A stretch of DNA of 64,000 nt. Source: Panaeolus papilionaceus. Taxonomy: Eukaryota; Basidiomycota; Agaricomycetes; Agaricales. The first letter of the stretch is position 1. The number at the start of each line of letters is the position of its first letter. A program made the translations under genes and the position numbers. The stretch is from NCBI GenBank assembly GCA_015501605.1, contig JADNRZ010000001.1, forward strand, positions 558,001 through 622,000, in the 5' to 3' direction. The notes beneath the pieces were generated by a model. The model worked only from the letters and a program-made list of their open reading frames with translations, did no database searches and was not told the DNA's origin. Below are positions 48,984-61,000 of the stretch, piece by piece.

Positions 48984-51855
48984 ATGGTCAGTTATGCGTC
49001 ACACATGGACCATGTGGATTCTGCGTTTCGCGAACTAACCCGGCTTTCGAACGAATTCTACATCATACCACGATCCGAGTTCCCGTTCAGATGCTTCAAG
49101 CATCATGAAATATGGAACGAATTTGGGATATCACCGAAAGAATCCTTCTTTGATTTCAAGCGACTTGGATCGACAAAGGGTGAGTGGAAGACCTCCCCAG
49201 ACGGAACACTGTTGATCATAGTACTTACACAAGGCAACTATCTGGCTGCCCATATCCTACGAGGGTTAAGGACCGGCTCTGTCAAACCTATCAGAGTTCG
49301 CGATCACAACCTAGCAAGGCTGTTAGACTTGCCGTATGATATTATCCTGGAGGTGAGGATTTCTTACGAGCCTGATAACCGAATTTTACATTTCACCAGA
49401 TCATTGGCCACTTGCATCCGATCGACTTGTACTCGCTCATCAGAACGGCAAAGCCTCTTCGAAACATCCTTCTATCGAGGAGAAGTCTGAGTGTCTGGGC
49501 GTTGGTCTTTGCGAATCACGAAGATATCCCTCCAATTCCTAGGGGTAACTCACCCCCAAGGTGGGTTACAACCCTTTTTGCTCCTCCGAGGTGCGATGTA
49601 AGTGCCAGAGTTCAGACCTATGCGACGATAGTAAGGCTGATGTGGAAACACCTCAGTCTTGCGGTATATATCCGGCCATGGTCCACTACACTTTTTGTGA
49701 ACGTCGGTGTACTAGGTGTGCTGTAAGTTGGACTGGGCCCGGTCTTACTGTTTCACTTATTTCGCCGTGTGTTGCAGCAGGAGCAATACATCTCCGAAGA
49801 AGCAGCCGAGGCTATAATGGGACCTGCCACAATGGTCAAGCTCGTATCGCTGCGGAAATTTCTGAGATATACTCACACTACGCGTCAGTGATCACGAAAT
49901 ATATAACCAGGTGGTGGATTCTAGCTCTAATGATGCTAATTTTCCAGATCCTCATGCACCCCCCTACGACACATGGCATGTCATCCCAAAAGCCCCTGTA
50001 TACAGGATTCAGGACATGCATGACTTCGAGAGTCAGCTGTGCAGAATCCAGCAGAAAATTGAGCAACCTACTCCGGATGCACAACAGCGCATGGACGAGT
50101 TTCTACTCGTTCGTGCTCAGGAAATTGAGGACGAAAAGCTGGTTAATATCTTTGTGCACTGGGAGTTAATGTTAGCGTCCAGTGACTGATGACCCATTCA
50201 TTTTGGGATTTTCTAGATCGCACGGAGGAGTGAAAACTGGAGCCGGTCTTTTTACAACACCCAGCATTATTATTCTCTCAGACTCTACAAAGAAATCGCA
50301 GATAGGCAAGTAGCAACTGCGAAGCAAAATAATAATAACAGTTCAGATCGTACTGACAGGAGAACAGTTGGAGCCGCCGCCTTACGAAGCTTGGGTTCAA
50401 TCCGCGGATTGTCAGTGCTAGCTTTCATGCAATACACAATGTCGTTAAGAGTAATCGTGTAACGAAGTCGAACAAAAAATGTAAGTAATGTTCAAACTAT
50501 AATTTTGCATGCGAGCCTGAACTCAACCTGGACTCCTGCAAGCATTTTTAAAATTCGAGCAAGAGATTATGAATGCCATTTTCTTTGGCAAACATAATCA
50601 CCTTCAAATTCAAAGATCACAAAGACAAAAGGCCGTACTCGAGTTTTATTGTGAGGAGATTATTCGCGCATATCCTCCAAGTCTATGTGATAGCCTTCCT
50701 TCCAGGTCAAGCTTCATCGCCTTCCCTTACGTTCAGAGATTTATTGACTGGGGTACACCCGAAACGCTGGCCTATACGGATACGAGTGAGCTCGTCGTGG
50801 CAATCTACACATTAGTACATCGCTGGCTCGTCAATTCGGAGGCCTTACTGCTTCAGGCCTGGCACTTGGCTGGCTATGGTATCGGCGAATTCGATGTGCG
50901 ACCGACGGCTTCGATTGCTGCGATGAGCGTCTTTATTTGCCCGTATCACGACCATACCGCCCTTGTTGGTTGGGAAGCTGTCGCGTCGCATATAGTATGC
51001 AGTTTGGATAGTTCCGCGTCATGGTCTCATGGTTCTTCGATCCTGGAATTCAGTGTGGCAGGGCATGAGGTTGTTCGCTCGCTTTCAACAAGCATTGGCA
51101 AGGACTGGTGCTCCGCTAGCATTGTAGAACTTGATGCAGCTGCCCATATTTTTATTTGCACAGATTGTCCCATGATAACCTGTGGAGACGATCATGGGAG
51201 CTACTTCTTTACCTGGAGGCAGGCTGTACGCTTATACTCTTCTTAACCTTTCTCCCGTTTTGTGTGCTGATTCTGGACGCTCCCATCTGACAGGTCGAAC
51301 ATGGTGCTATTTCTAGTCCTACCCATCGAAACTTTGTCCCCGTCTCCGACGAAACGAGGCGTTATATCTTGGCCCGCAAAAAGCCACTTATGGATCCAAT
51401 GCAAACTGCCTGGGCGTGCAATCATTGTCCTCGACATTTTCATGATTTGGTACCCGTTCGACGAGCAAATGTTATCAGACATCTGGCCAGGGCGTGAGTG
51501 TCCTCTTCGCAATCGTATTTTTTCCTCTAATATATCCGACTTGTTCGCAGTCATGGCATAAAAGGTCCCAGATTCAAGAACGACTGGGTTTACATGGGGA
51601 GCTGGAGCCCTGGGGACCCTGTCTTCCTTTCAAGAGACCCCTCAAGGTGCTTCATATGTATGATGTGCCCTCCAGGTCGCCATTATAAAATGTATCGAGA
51701 ACAATCGTTGAAGATGCACCTGAGTGCCAAGTGAGTCTCCCGTATCCGTCCGGGCAGCTCAAAGCTTACATTTGTTCATATTCTACCGTAGACATGGTGT
51801 CAGTGACCCCATCCAGAATATGCATTGGAAAGTGCTCGATATTCCTAGTGATTGA
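48984..51855 (+). CDS. F-box protein with Cys/His-rich and zinc-finger-like segments
   Basis: Probable substrate adaptor of an SCF ubiquitin ligase. The start is the ATG at 48984; exon 1 ends at 49352 and exon 2 begins at 49400. The F-box spans that intron: LLDLPYDIILE then IIGHLHPIDLYSLIRTAKPL. Next comes a four-Cys knuckle (PRCDSCGIY ... FCERRCTRC). A long helical middle follows, then a large folded region (FPYVQRFIDWGTPETLAY and later). Near the C-terminus are two zinc-finger-like pieces, WACNHCPRHFHDLVP followed by VIRHLA, and CFICMMCPPG followed by LKMHLSAKHG. The last exon joins in phase to a stop at 51853-51855. F-box proteins with this Cys-knuckle order are strongly multiplied in agaricomycetes. 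Exon borders in 49.9-50.6 kb are less certain. Confidence 0.8.
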
Positions 51856-52403
51856 TTCTACTATGCCCATATGAAATGCCCATTGTAATTTGCTGACTTT
51901 CAGGTCAATCTGCGGCTTTACCGATTGATAACCCTAATACGGCTCTTGTGTGTGCATATTCTAATTTATAGACCTGACATTCTATCACCGTTATGCGCGA
52001 TGCCCGAGTTTGTCAGTCACATCCGTCAGGGATATTCAACTGCCACGGGAAGCTGGCGGGATGGATTTGGTAGCTGGGAGACAAGTTGCAAAAGCTCTAG
52101 CTTCAATTGCTCCAAATGTAATGCTTTCGAATGGGTTTAAAAGTGGAGGCTGGCGGGAGTGCGATGCCTTGGTTAGACAACCTGGTCAACTTCGCATGTC
52201 GCATTAGGGAGGTGGGTGGTCAACACACGGGCCTGCATTGGAAGTTCTGCCGTGATAGAATCGGAAGGATGCCTTGATGATTGTGGAATAGTTGTCGAAG
52301 GGGGTTCTTCAGTCAACGGAAATGCTGCTTTCGAAGGAAGAGATAACACCGGAGATGCAGAAAATAAGCGCCAGGGGACTGAAGGTAATGGTGGAGTGGC
52401 AGG
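51856..52403. other. Intergenic region between convergent genes
   Basis: 3' flanks of the F-box gene (+) and the DUF6535 gene (-). The plus-strand frame at 52216-52458 runs antisense to the latter's end and is not supported. Confidence 0.5.
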
Positions 52404-54479
52404 TTATATTATAAGCCGCGGTAGATCCATCGATAGTCTGCCAGTGCTGCTAAATTGATGTTCAAGACGTTCAAGATGTTCTTGCGCAGAACCGAGTGCC
52501 CAATATTTTCTGTCGAGCCGAAGTGTGATGAGGAGTCGATCCCAGTGGTCGAGCATAGCAGGAGGTCCGGGCCAGTTCAACATCGTCTGGCGCCACACTA
52601 TTTGGACGTCGACGTCATCCACAAATGTGTCTAGAAGTTCAATAAACGATTCAGACTGGCAAAACTTCAAGGTCCTGGCGTCAGTTTTCAATCTTGAAGG
52701 GAAATGGGTGATGATGGAGGCGATACAAGTCTTCATTCGAACTTCGTCGGTGTCACAACGACCTGGTAAAGCCGACTTCACCCAATCTCGGAATATAATG
52801 AGGCTATCCCTTCCTGCCTCTGTGTCCTGGTTTTCGATCGTCATATTCCAGAAAATTATGAACTGGGCTCGTAGGTTGTCGTCAGGACCTTCGTAGCAAG
52901 AACACGACAACCGAAGTATCGTCAAGAAGGCAAATAACCAAAGGGCTTGTTCTGGGGAGACAGCATTTCCTGTCAATGATATCACCTTAGAAGGGGGTAT
53001 AAATTTTCACTCTACCTTCCTGCTTGAATTTATCCGTACCATTACGGGGTTCTAGTGTCAGTAATATCCTTGTTGGGAATGGTAATGTCAATCGCTTTCC
53101 ATCACGGTCGAGGCGAGGTGTATTGGAGACCATTGCACGCAAACCGAGTTCCATTGAATATAGGTGAATATCTCTTGGGGTGTGGGATTGAAAACGAGAG
53201 TGTAGAATATAAAGGGATAGGACGGCGGAATACGATGCAGGAGGCAGATTCTTGTAAAATTGAAAAATAGTTGGAATGTTTCCGTCCCAAAGGTAATAGC
53301 TGACTGTCTGCTCTGCGATGGTGCGCTCGGGAAGAGACTCGAAGCACTTGTATGTCGCCTGGAACGAGTGGTCTGTTGTGAGATTTCGAAATACCCATCC
53401 GAGAGCGGGACTTAGCCAATGATCGAGACGATCAAAGGGCATTTTGAGTAGCAATTCATCCCAGGAGGCGGCGAACCTCTCCCTGCGCCAAAATTGCCCA
53501 CGTACAAGCCACGAGAAGCTATTGATATACATCGTTAACCTGTAGAAAAGCCAGGATTGTGGGGAGCAGTATGGGGGGATCGGTGTGGGTTTGCCTTTTG
53601 ATTGGGTATCGTGCACGAAATGCACATATAACCCGGGAGCCACAGTCGTGAATAGAACGAAGGTGAAAATAGTTGCGACCACCACACCTACTATGGTCGC
53701 CACAACGTTGTCCAACGATCTCAAGAATTCAATCATGCCGATGAAGAAAAGAACCAGAGCTATTTGAAGCACGATAGGGAGTGCCGTAATAATCTGTGGT
53801 ACCTTCCAGTCCATGAAGCCTTGGTATCGACCCTGCCGAATAGAAAGCTGGTCCTGGTGTGATCGCAACTCTTGCTTCTTGTAAGAGCGAATCCACTGGA
53901 GTGCAAGTATTCCTACCAATGCCGCACCGAGAGCAAAGACGAGACTCATAAATAGAAGGACGTTGATACGAACAATCTGAGAGGAGACATTGGGGGGCGG
54001 AAGGACCAAATCTGGATTAAGCATAGTGCTCGCATTCGTGGATAGACGGTCTGCAATCTGTGCGAGCAGAAAGACTGATGTTACCGTCGGATCCGGCTGT
54101 AGTAGCTTTTGGGTTTCAACAGCAAAAGCTGTTACTATAGCAGAGAACAAACCGGCCTGTGGTAATATTTCAATTCATCGGGGGTATGATGCGTAATGGG
54201 AGAAAGAATACTTGCAAAGATGAGAATATTTTGGATTTCATCGATCCATGCGTCGCACATATGGTCATCATAACGCTTCACCATGTCAGATACCTTCTCC
54301 CATGAGTCCCCGCCCACACTGGGAAAGGGGAAGGTAAACGGCTCATCTGGTCTCTTTCGTGGATCGAATCCCAACCATGGGGGATAGTCTGCATCGTGGC
54401 CCTTTAACGCGGATGAATCTTGTGCATCGCCTATGGTCTCCGCATCTGCTCTGTCTGTACTATATCTCCTCTCTTCCAT
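52404..54479 (-). CDS. DUF6535-type multi-pass membrane protein
   Basis: Three exons, 54479-54216, 54156-53016 and 52969-52404, join in phase for 656 residues. The N-terminal part includes YDDHMCDAWIDEIQNILIFA, followed directly by GLFSAIVTAFAVE, typical of the DUF6535 start found in many agaricomycete proteins. Four membrane helices follow, among them VLLFMSLVFALGAALVGILA, TALPIVLQIALVLFFIGMIE and VVATIFTFVLFTTVAPGLYV. The remainder is cytosolic and helical. The first intron begins with GCAAGT, a GC-AG intron; no GT donor gives the right phase and the joined protein reads correctly. The function of this family is unknown; its members are often numerous per genome and close to other lineage-specific genes, as here beside an F-box gene. 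Confidence 0.85.
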
Positions 54480-56288
54480 GCTTTGTCGGTCTCCGTTGGG
54501 TGTGGAAGTGTTACTGGCTCGACGAGTTGTATAGTTATTGAGTTGACCCTAAGAATGCGTATTGCACAATGTAGTTCTTAGGGAAACAAGGTCGATAACA
54601 TTGAGGAATTTCTTACTGGAGCTCTGCTCATATATAAACGTGTAGATGGCGAGGGTTGAATTTAGACTGTGCATGTGGCTGTGAACGCCTTTCGTGTGAT
54701 GAATCCGTTGGTCAAAAGCTTCCGATAACTTCAAGACAACAGTGACGATGAGAAACCATCCGGCTGCCTCAGATCTGTCACGGTGGACGCTATCTAAGAG
54801 TGTATATGGCTGGTACTGAAAGCTATGCACACGATGAATTAGTGGACACGGCTACTGTGGACCATTTTCAGTTGTAGGTCTATGGGGTAATATGGAAGCT
54901 CGAATGACCTTTGACTTTGGAGTACGCAAGGGCAGTATCATTGTAACGAGACATCCTCCATCTATTTTACAGTGTCCATAATTACAGGGGAGAAAGCCCA
55001 TTGCGCTTCGAATGAAGGTTGCAGAAATACGAGACGGGCTCGAATGCAGACTGTGTATACTGCACTGGCAGTGGAGGGATGCAAAAGTCGTCAACGCCTC
55101 CCATATTTTTAAAAAAAAGCCCTGCTGGAGACCATGAGAGCCATACAGCACATACTTTCATCGGTCCAGTGGTCTAGTGGTTATGATTTCTGTCTCACAT
55201 TCGGTTGTGTATCACAGAAGGTCCCCGGTTCGATCCCGGGCTGAACCATTTTTTGCTCTTTCCAATCCAAGATGCTACTTATCAGGTTGATTATTTTGCC
55301 AGCTACCACCCTCACCAAGGTTACGCATGTCCTTTCTGTCCTTCAAACTTTTGCATGAAAACGGAATCATGAACCAATTAAGCTCCATCATGAACTTTCT
55401 TTCGATTAAAACGCACCCAAAAGTACTACATATGCATACTATAAGCAAGAGTGTTACAAACATGCCAAAGAGGTCCACAATTAACAAGAAAAAAAGGTGA
55501 AATAGAATGAAAAAGGGGTATGTTAGGGGTGGATGTAACAAGTGCAAGGAATTCCAGCATCACTGCAAGATCGAACTGAAATTCGGTGCGGCGTGCAAGG
55601 TAGAGCAGAGCACAAGGCATTAGGCTTGAGTATATGTATGTAGGGGGGGTTGTATAGGCGGTGCAAGTACTATCTAGTAGCAGTTGCAGTGATAAGTGAC
55701 TTGGCTGGAATGCACCGAGAGTGTGTTGAATGTTGGAAAATGGTCATCATGTCTACATCGACGCTGCTGCGATGCGAGGGTATATGTGTATGAACATTGA
55801 GCAGAGAATTGAAGGCAAAGGCGAAGTGGGATGATGAGGTGCTTTGCTGTCTTGTGCTGAAATGGGAATTGAAATCGAGGAGGAAAAAGAAAGGCGGAAT
55901 TAAAATGAATATTGTTTTAGCGGTAGTCGAAGTACCCATCGTAACTTGATAGACCCCTCCTGATCTTCGTCATACACATCCTGCCCTCAGCGCCACTTCT
56001 ACAATATAAAAACAGCAACATATAAAAGTTGCAGTGAGAACAAAAAGAAAGAACAAGTCTAAGCATGTAAGCGTAACACTGCAAGTGCACCGCAAGAATC
56101 CAGCCTTGCATCCCAAAGCTGCATTTTTAAAACAAGTCCACAACAGAAAAAAAGCTCAATATTCAAAAACAAGTGGGTAACCAAGGCAATGCAAACAAGC
56201 GACAGGGGTGCATATGGGGAACAGTCCAAGCGAAATAAAAGAACAGGGGGAGAAGACGAGCCAAATTCGAATCACGACAACAGCACGA
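54480..56288. other. Intergenic region containing a tRNA gene
   Basis: Left: promoter side of the DUF6535 gene. Right: 3' flank of the first NIPA gene. Apart from tRNA-Val(CAC) nothing coding is supported; frames of 60-100 codons near 54.6-56.1 kb are AT-rich and unremarkable. Confidence 0.5.
55163..55248 (+). tRNA. tRNA-Val (anticodon CAC) with intron
   Basis: The 86-nt gene has a D-arm with TAGTGGTTA, anticodon stem TCTGT / ACAGA and loop CT-CAC-A, with an intron of about 13 nt after position 37. The variable loop AGGTC and T-arm CCCGG-TTCGATC-CCGGG match eukaryotic tRNA-Val. The acceptor stem GGTCCAG / CTGAACC has one mismatch (C4 opposite A69). The discriminator base is A and CCA is not encoded. 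Confidence 0.88.
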
Positions 56289-58057
56289 TCACCTAGGCGT
56301 TATCCGCACGTCTGATAACGACGAGTCGGGGATGGGTGAATGGCTATGACTTCGTGAACCAGCCGCTATTGGACTCCGTGAGCCCCCATTTGCATGCCGC
56401 TGTTGTTGCTGCTGCAACTGCCCAAGTCTGTCCTTTTTCAACAGAGCCCGCCCTTCGTCCCGCTGGCCATCCGCATCAAAATCGTCCTCCCACTCATCCG
56501 CTTCTTGTAGCTGATGTAGCTCTGCTCCCCCACTTGGCGCACGTTTATGTCCGCCCGCTGCTCCGTTTGTGGTTTCACCGTCCTCAAATGCGTTGAACAG
56601 TGTCGTGGTTTGTGAGCGGTATAGTGAGCTTTGTCTGCCGTGCCTTCCAGCCCGTCCTCCTCCCAGTCCATTCATGTGAACGTCCATACCTCCACGCTCG
56701 GGACCGTTCCACCCATCCATCGACATTCGGCCTTGTAGACTTTGCCGGGGGTTCATGAGACCACCTTCGATAACTTGATGTCCATCTAGGGGTGGTTCTG
56801 GCACTCGAGAAAGATTCAGGAGATGAACTCCAAGGAAAGTGACGATGAAACCGGCGAGTAACGAGAAGGTGTTGGAGGCATCTGCAGTGTTGAACCCTTG
56901 GAATAGGATAAGAGAAGCGACAATGGTCGCAGAAGAGAAGCCGACATAGTACATGGGATTGACGCTATATTAATTGATGTTAATTCACGTGGATGAAAAC
57001 GATGTGGGGATGACACGTACACATTGGTCGAGAATGTATCAAGAGCCTTGTTGAAGTAGTTCATTTGAATAACAATACAGCCTCCTGTAACGATACCGAA
57101 AACATAGGTGCTTGGGTGTATGAACTGGTTGTTGCCTGCAAATGTCAACTTGACGGCAATACCAAATCCTTTAATAGCCATGACGCTGACGGAACCAACA
57201 ACCGAGCAGATGGAAACGTAGACAAGTGGGTTGGAGCGACCGTATTTGGGGGCAATTTTGTAAATCATAATAAGACTGAACACAGTAGCTGTGAAGCAGT
57301 ATAAGAGGAAGCCTGCGGGGGGTGTTAAATGTGCAGTCGACAAAAATAGCCATGTAGAGCGCACCAGGTTGGAGAGCATATCCCAAAATTTTATCCACTG
57401 TATCTACCTCTTGTTCGGCAGGTGCGTGAAGGATGATGATGAGAGATCCTAGGAGGCATAGTGTGCAGCCAACACGACCAAGGTGACCGAGTTCTTCGTT
57501 TAGCAGGAAGGATGCCAGGACCGCGCTTCATAACCCCGTAAGACGTGGTAAAAAATAAAGGGAAGATAAAGATAACACACCCAATAAGCACACTCAAAGC
57601 GCCCAACGGTGTCACCAAAATTGGGGGAGCGAAAGCGTAGGCAGCAAAATTGGCGACTGTAAAATAAAAATGGAACTCAGGGTCATCCTTATGCGCACAA
57701 CAGAATGGTACAACATACTCTCTCCCGTTACCACTGTAAAAGAGAGTGGTTAAAGGCCATACAAGCAAGAGATTGGTGTACGACGTACTTGTAGTCATTC
57801 CTGCCCACCACATTGGATTCCGCAGATAGACTAGGTTGTCCGATGCTGATGTGCCATACACATTGTGTGATGCTGCCTGGTTCAGGCCCTGAAATACGGA
57901 CCATAAGAAAAACAATCCTCCTCCAAAGGCAGACAACACGGAAGCCGTGGCTGGTTTTTATGGAATATATCTTTACCTTTTTCATCAAGACGAAACTCGA
58001 TCCTATAGCGATTGAGCTCGAAAGGGCTAATAGAAGGCCAATATATTTGTCTTCCAT
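56289..58057 (-). CDS. NIPA-type magnesium transporter, copy 1
   Basis: DUF803/NIPA family, multi-pass Mg2+ transporter of the plasma membrane or endosomes, in the drug/metabolite transporter superfamily. Exon 1 (58057-57977, 27 codons) encodes MEDKYIGLLLALSSSIAIGS. Then come GLNQAA and NLVYLRNPMWWAGM, NFAAYAFAPPILVTPLGALS, SFLLNEELGHLGRVGC, SIC-SVVGSVSVMAIKGFG, and FNKALDTFSTNV, all typical of the family. A GTGCGC intron joins ALQPG to FLLYCF. The last exon adds MYYVGFSSATIVASLILFQG and a long hydrophilic tail with a Gln run (LGQLQQQQQRH) and Ser/Pro-rich end. It lies head-to-tail upstream of nothing related; its paralogue begins about 880 nt away on the same strand. All helices look intact. 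Confidence 0.93.
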
Positions 58058-58390
58058 AGCAGTTTTTTGTCGTTAAAGGTCGTCAGGAATGCAAAAAAAT
58101 TAATTTTGAAAAAGTTCAAGGGAAAGGAATGGACAGGTATGTGGTTGCAAGAAATGCGCTGGAGCCCACGACGAGATTTAAGAAGAACGTTGTACAAGTC
58201 TGTTCCTGTAATTCATCGAGCTTGACACAAGGGTACAGCACTCACGTGACGACAATGTGATAATATGCACAGCCACCACTACAAACTTGACATTGTTACT
58301 CCGTTGTACACCCCTTTATCAAAGCCAATTGCTCTGGGACAGCAGACTACGCTGCGAAATAGAAAATAAAATCACAAAGGATATAAACTT
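58058..58390. other. Short spacer upstream of NIPA copy 1
   Basis: Promoter side of the first NIPA gene and 3' flank of the small gene at 58391. No coding sequence is supported. Confidence 0.5.
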
Positions 58391-58804
58391 TCATAAAGAA
58401 ACACGAAATACTTGTTCTATATTTTTTACGACAGTCAATCTCGCTAAGATAGATGTGTGGACCCTGATCGTCTGGTAGGCATCTTGTTTCTTGGAGCTTC
58501 TGCTACTTAAATAAATACAATTTACAAATAGGATACATATGCTAGTGTACCCAACTGCATCACAACGGCCATGTCGTCCGTCCTTTTCTACTGGTATGAC
58601 CTCTCTCATCCCGAGTTCCTGCCGGATTCTGCTGGCATCGCGCACGACAGCAGGAATAATACTTTCAGGGTGCAATAATTCGAATAAAATTAGGGTGCAC
58701 TGGAGTGAGGTATGCAAGGCGGAGATAGACGTGGCAATAGCGTATTCGGAGATCGTCGACCCAATGTTGAGAATAGGGGTTAACATCTCGTTAAACTCCG
58801 TCAT
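58391..58804 (-). CDS. Small unrecognised protein between the NIPA copies
   Basis: The frame starts MTEFNEMLTPILNIGSTISE and continues IATSISALHTSLQCTLILFE, LLHPESIIPAVVRDASRIRQ and LGMREVIPVEKDGRHGR, an amphipathic helical pattern with conserved-looking turns that is unlikely by chance. Unspliced it gives 137 residues. A 48-nt GTACAC...TAG intron after DAVG would remove a hydrophobic AT-rich piece without changing the frame, giving about 121 residues. The ATG directly follows CGCCAG, so an upstream exon is possible. No signal peptide is evident. I do not recognise the family. Helical proteins of this size are often subunits of larger complexes, but that is speculation. Confidence 0.45.
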   Translation of the reverse strand: MTEFNEMLTPILNIGSTISEYAIATSISALHTSLQCTLILFELLHPESIIPAVVRDASRIRQELGMREVIPVEKDGRHGRCDAVGYTSICILFVNCIYLSSRSSKKQDAYQTIRVHTSILARLTVVKNIEQVFRVSL

Positions 58805-58936
58805 CTGGCGCTAGTCTGCTTTCTTCCACCTCTATCGGGTGCTTCCTGACGCTTTGGTGACATCCGACACATAGCCTACTCTCTAAACGCCGAAGTCCTG
58901 TGCACGGCGAGGAGGTCGATGCTTGCAAGCTGTCCG

Positions 58937-60590
58937 CTACCGCACCACGTCGTGCCCATGCCCATTCCCATTGCCGTTAGTCGACAAATCACCCCGTCTC
59001 TCCTTGCTCAACAATGCCTGCTGATCCTCTCTCTCTCCCTCCGCATCAAACATTTCCTCCCAATCCGCACCCCGCCTGCTATTCCTCTCCCTGTGTTCAC
59101 CCAACACCTCCATATGAACATCCATACCAGTCCGCCCACGCTGTTCATCCCGCCCGTGCCACCCATCCATCGACACGCCTCTCAGACTTAATCTGGGGTG
59201 CACGACGCCTCCTTCCAAACTATTTTGCCCATCCATTTTCGGAGGTTCTGCTTTTCGAGACAGGTTGAGAACGTGGACGCCTAAGAAAGTGATGATAAAC
59301 CCGGCCAGCAGAGAGAATGTGTTGGATGCATCGGCGGTGTTGAAGCCTTGGAAAAGAATAAGAGAAGAGACGATAGTAGCGGAAGAGAAGCCGACGTAGT
59401 ACATCGGATTGACGCTATAAAATGTTTAGGAGAATACAATAGTTAATATCCCTTCGACGGAATGAGAGGGACAAAGTTGGGTACTTACACGTTGGTAGAA
59501 AATGTGTCCAGGGCCTTGTTAAAGTAATTCATCTGGATCATGATGCAGCTGGCTGTGACGATACCGAACACGTATGTACTTGGATGGATGAATTGATTGT
59601 TGCCAGCAAAAGTCAGTTTCACAGCAATACCAAAGCCTTTGATAGCCATGACGCTGACCGACCCCACCACAGAGCAAATAGATACATAAACGATGGGGTT
59701 GGTGCGACCGTACTTCGGGGCAATCTTGTATATCATTACAAGACTAAACACAGTAGCAACGAAGCAGAAGAAGAGGAAGCCTGTAGTAGGTTTGAGTCGA
59801 CGAACAATCAAACTACGAAGAGCAGGAACAGGAGACGCACCAGGCTGTAAAGCATATTCCAAGATCTTATCCACAGTTTCTATCTCCTGCTCCTCAGGTG
59901 CATGGAGGACGATGATGAGAGATCCCAGTAGACATAATGTGCAACCAACTCTGCCCAAATGGCCAAGTTCCTCGTTCAACATCATGGATGCAAGAATAGC
60001 ACTGTGTTCGGTGACAGTGAGACAGCGTTCAAGGCGAGGAACTTGAGAGCATACCCAATAATTACACTAAGTGCGCCCAACGGTGTTACCAATATCGGAG
60101 GAGCAAATGCATAAGCAGCAAAGTTGGCAACTAGAAACATAAAGCAGGCAATATCAGTACAGTTCCGAGTCGGCTGGCAATTCTGGGATTGACGTACTCT
60201 CTCCAACCACGTCTACGCACACGCAATAGTGTTAGCGGTCGTTCAGAGTAGGAAGAAAGCCAATCATACGCACTCGTAGTCATGCCAGCCCACCACAACG
60301 GATTCCTGAGGTAAACCAAGTTATCCGAGGCAGATGTACCATACACATTTTGTGCGGCTGCTTGATTAAGGCCCTATTATGATAGTCAATAAGAAACGAG
60401 CACAAGCAAAGCCCAGTCACAACTACACCCGCAATTTATGGATGACAATATGAAGCGGGGTAAAAGGCGGGGAAATTTCAAATGATGATGACACTCAACG
60501 CTTACTTACCTTTTTCAGCAACACGAAGCTGGACCCTATCGCCACTGACCCAGAGACCGATAACAAGAGGCCGATGTATTTGTCTTCCAT
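58937..60590 (-). CDS. NIPA-type magnesium transporter, copy 2
   Basis: Paralogue of the neighbouring gene with the same exon plan: exon 1 (60590-60510) also encodes 27 codons, and the introns after MKK/LKK, in LIG|A, and in ALQPG|FL fall at the same places. The core reads NLVYLRNPLWWAGM, NFAAYAFAPPILVTPLGALS, LNEELGHLGRVGCTLCLLGS, VMIYKIAPKYGRTNP and SVVGSVSVMAIKGFG. The last exon gives MYYVGFSSATIVSSLILFQG and GFIITFLGVHVLNLSRKAEP. The two proteins are nearly identical in membrane helices but their cytosolic tails differ: this one is shorter, ends NGNGNGHGHDVVR, and lacks the Gln run of copy 1. The pair is a clear tandem duplication. Whether the two genes differ in expression cannot be read. 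Confidence 0.93.
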
Positions 60591-61000
60591 GGCTACGACC
60601 ACTGGTCCTCAGTGGAGCAGCAGGGAAGAGAAGGAGATGAGCCGCAGGAGGGGCAAGATGAAAGTTGAAAGAAAGGATGTAAGTGTCCGCCAGCGATATT
60701 ATTACTGACCAAGCACGCCCTCCCACGAGTTGTACAACGACGTGGCCACCGCAGTTGAGTGAAATCCTTCCCATCAGGAACATCTCACAGCGGAAAGATT
60801 AGATCCGGTTCCGACTGGGTATATTTTAGACCCTTTATCCTTCTGTCGAGTTCAACAGTTGATTCGAATAATTACGGAAATGATTTGGGCTCACTGCAAG
60901 GTAAGGAGTTCAAGATAATACAAGGAGAATTGAATTCCAAAATCTCGATCTAAGTAGTACACATTTGTTTCATTGAATGTTCAAAAAATCTATGAAATAA
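60591..61000. other. Intergenic spacer
   Basis: Promoter side of NIPA copy 2 and 3' flank of the zinc-finger gene. The minus-strand frame 60502-60783 overlaps the NIPA leader and is not supported. Confidence 0.5.
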
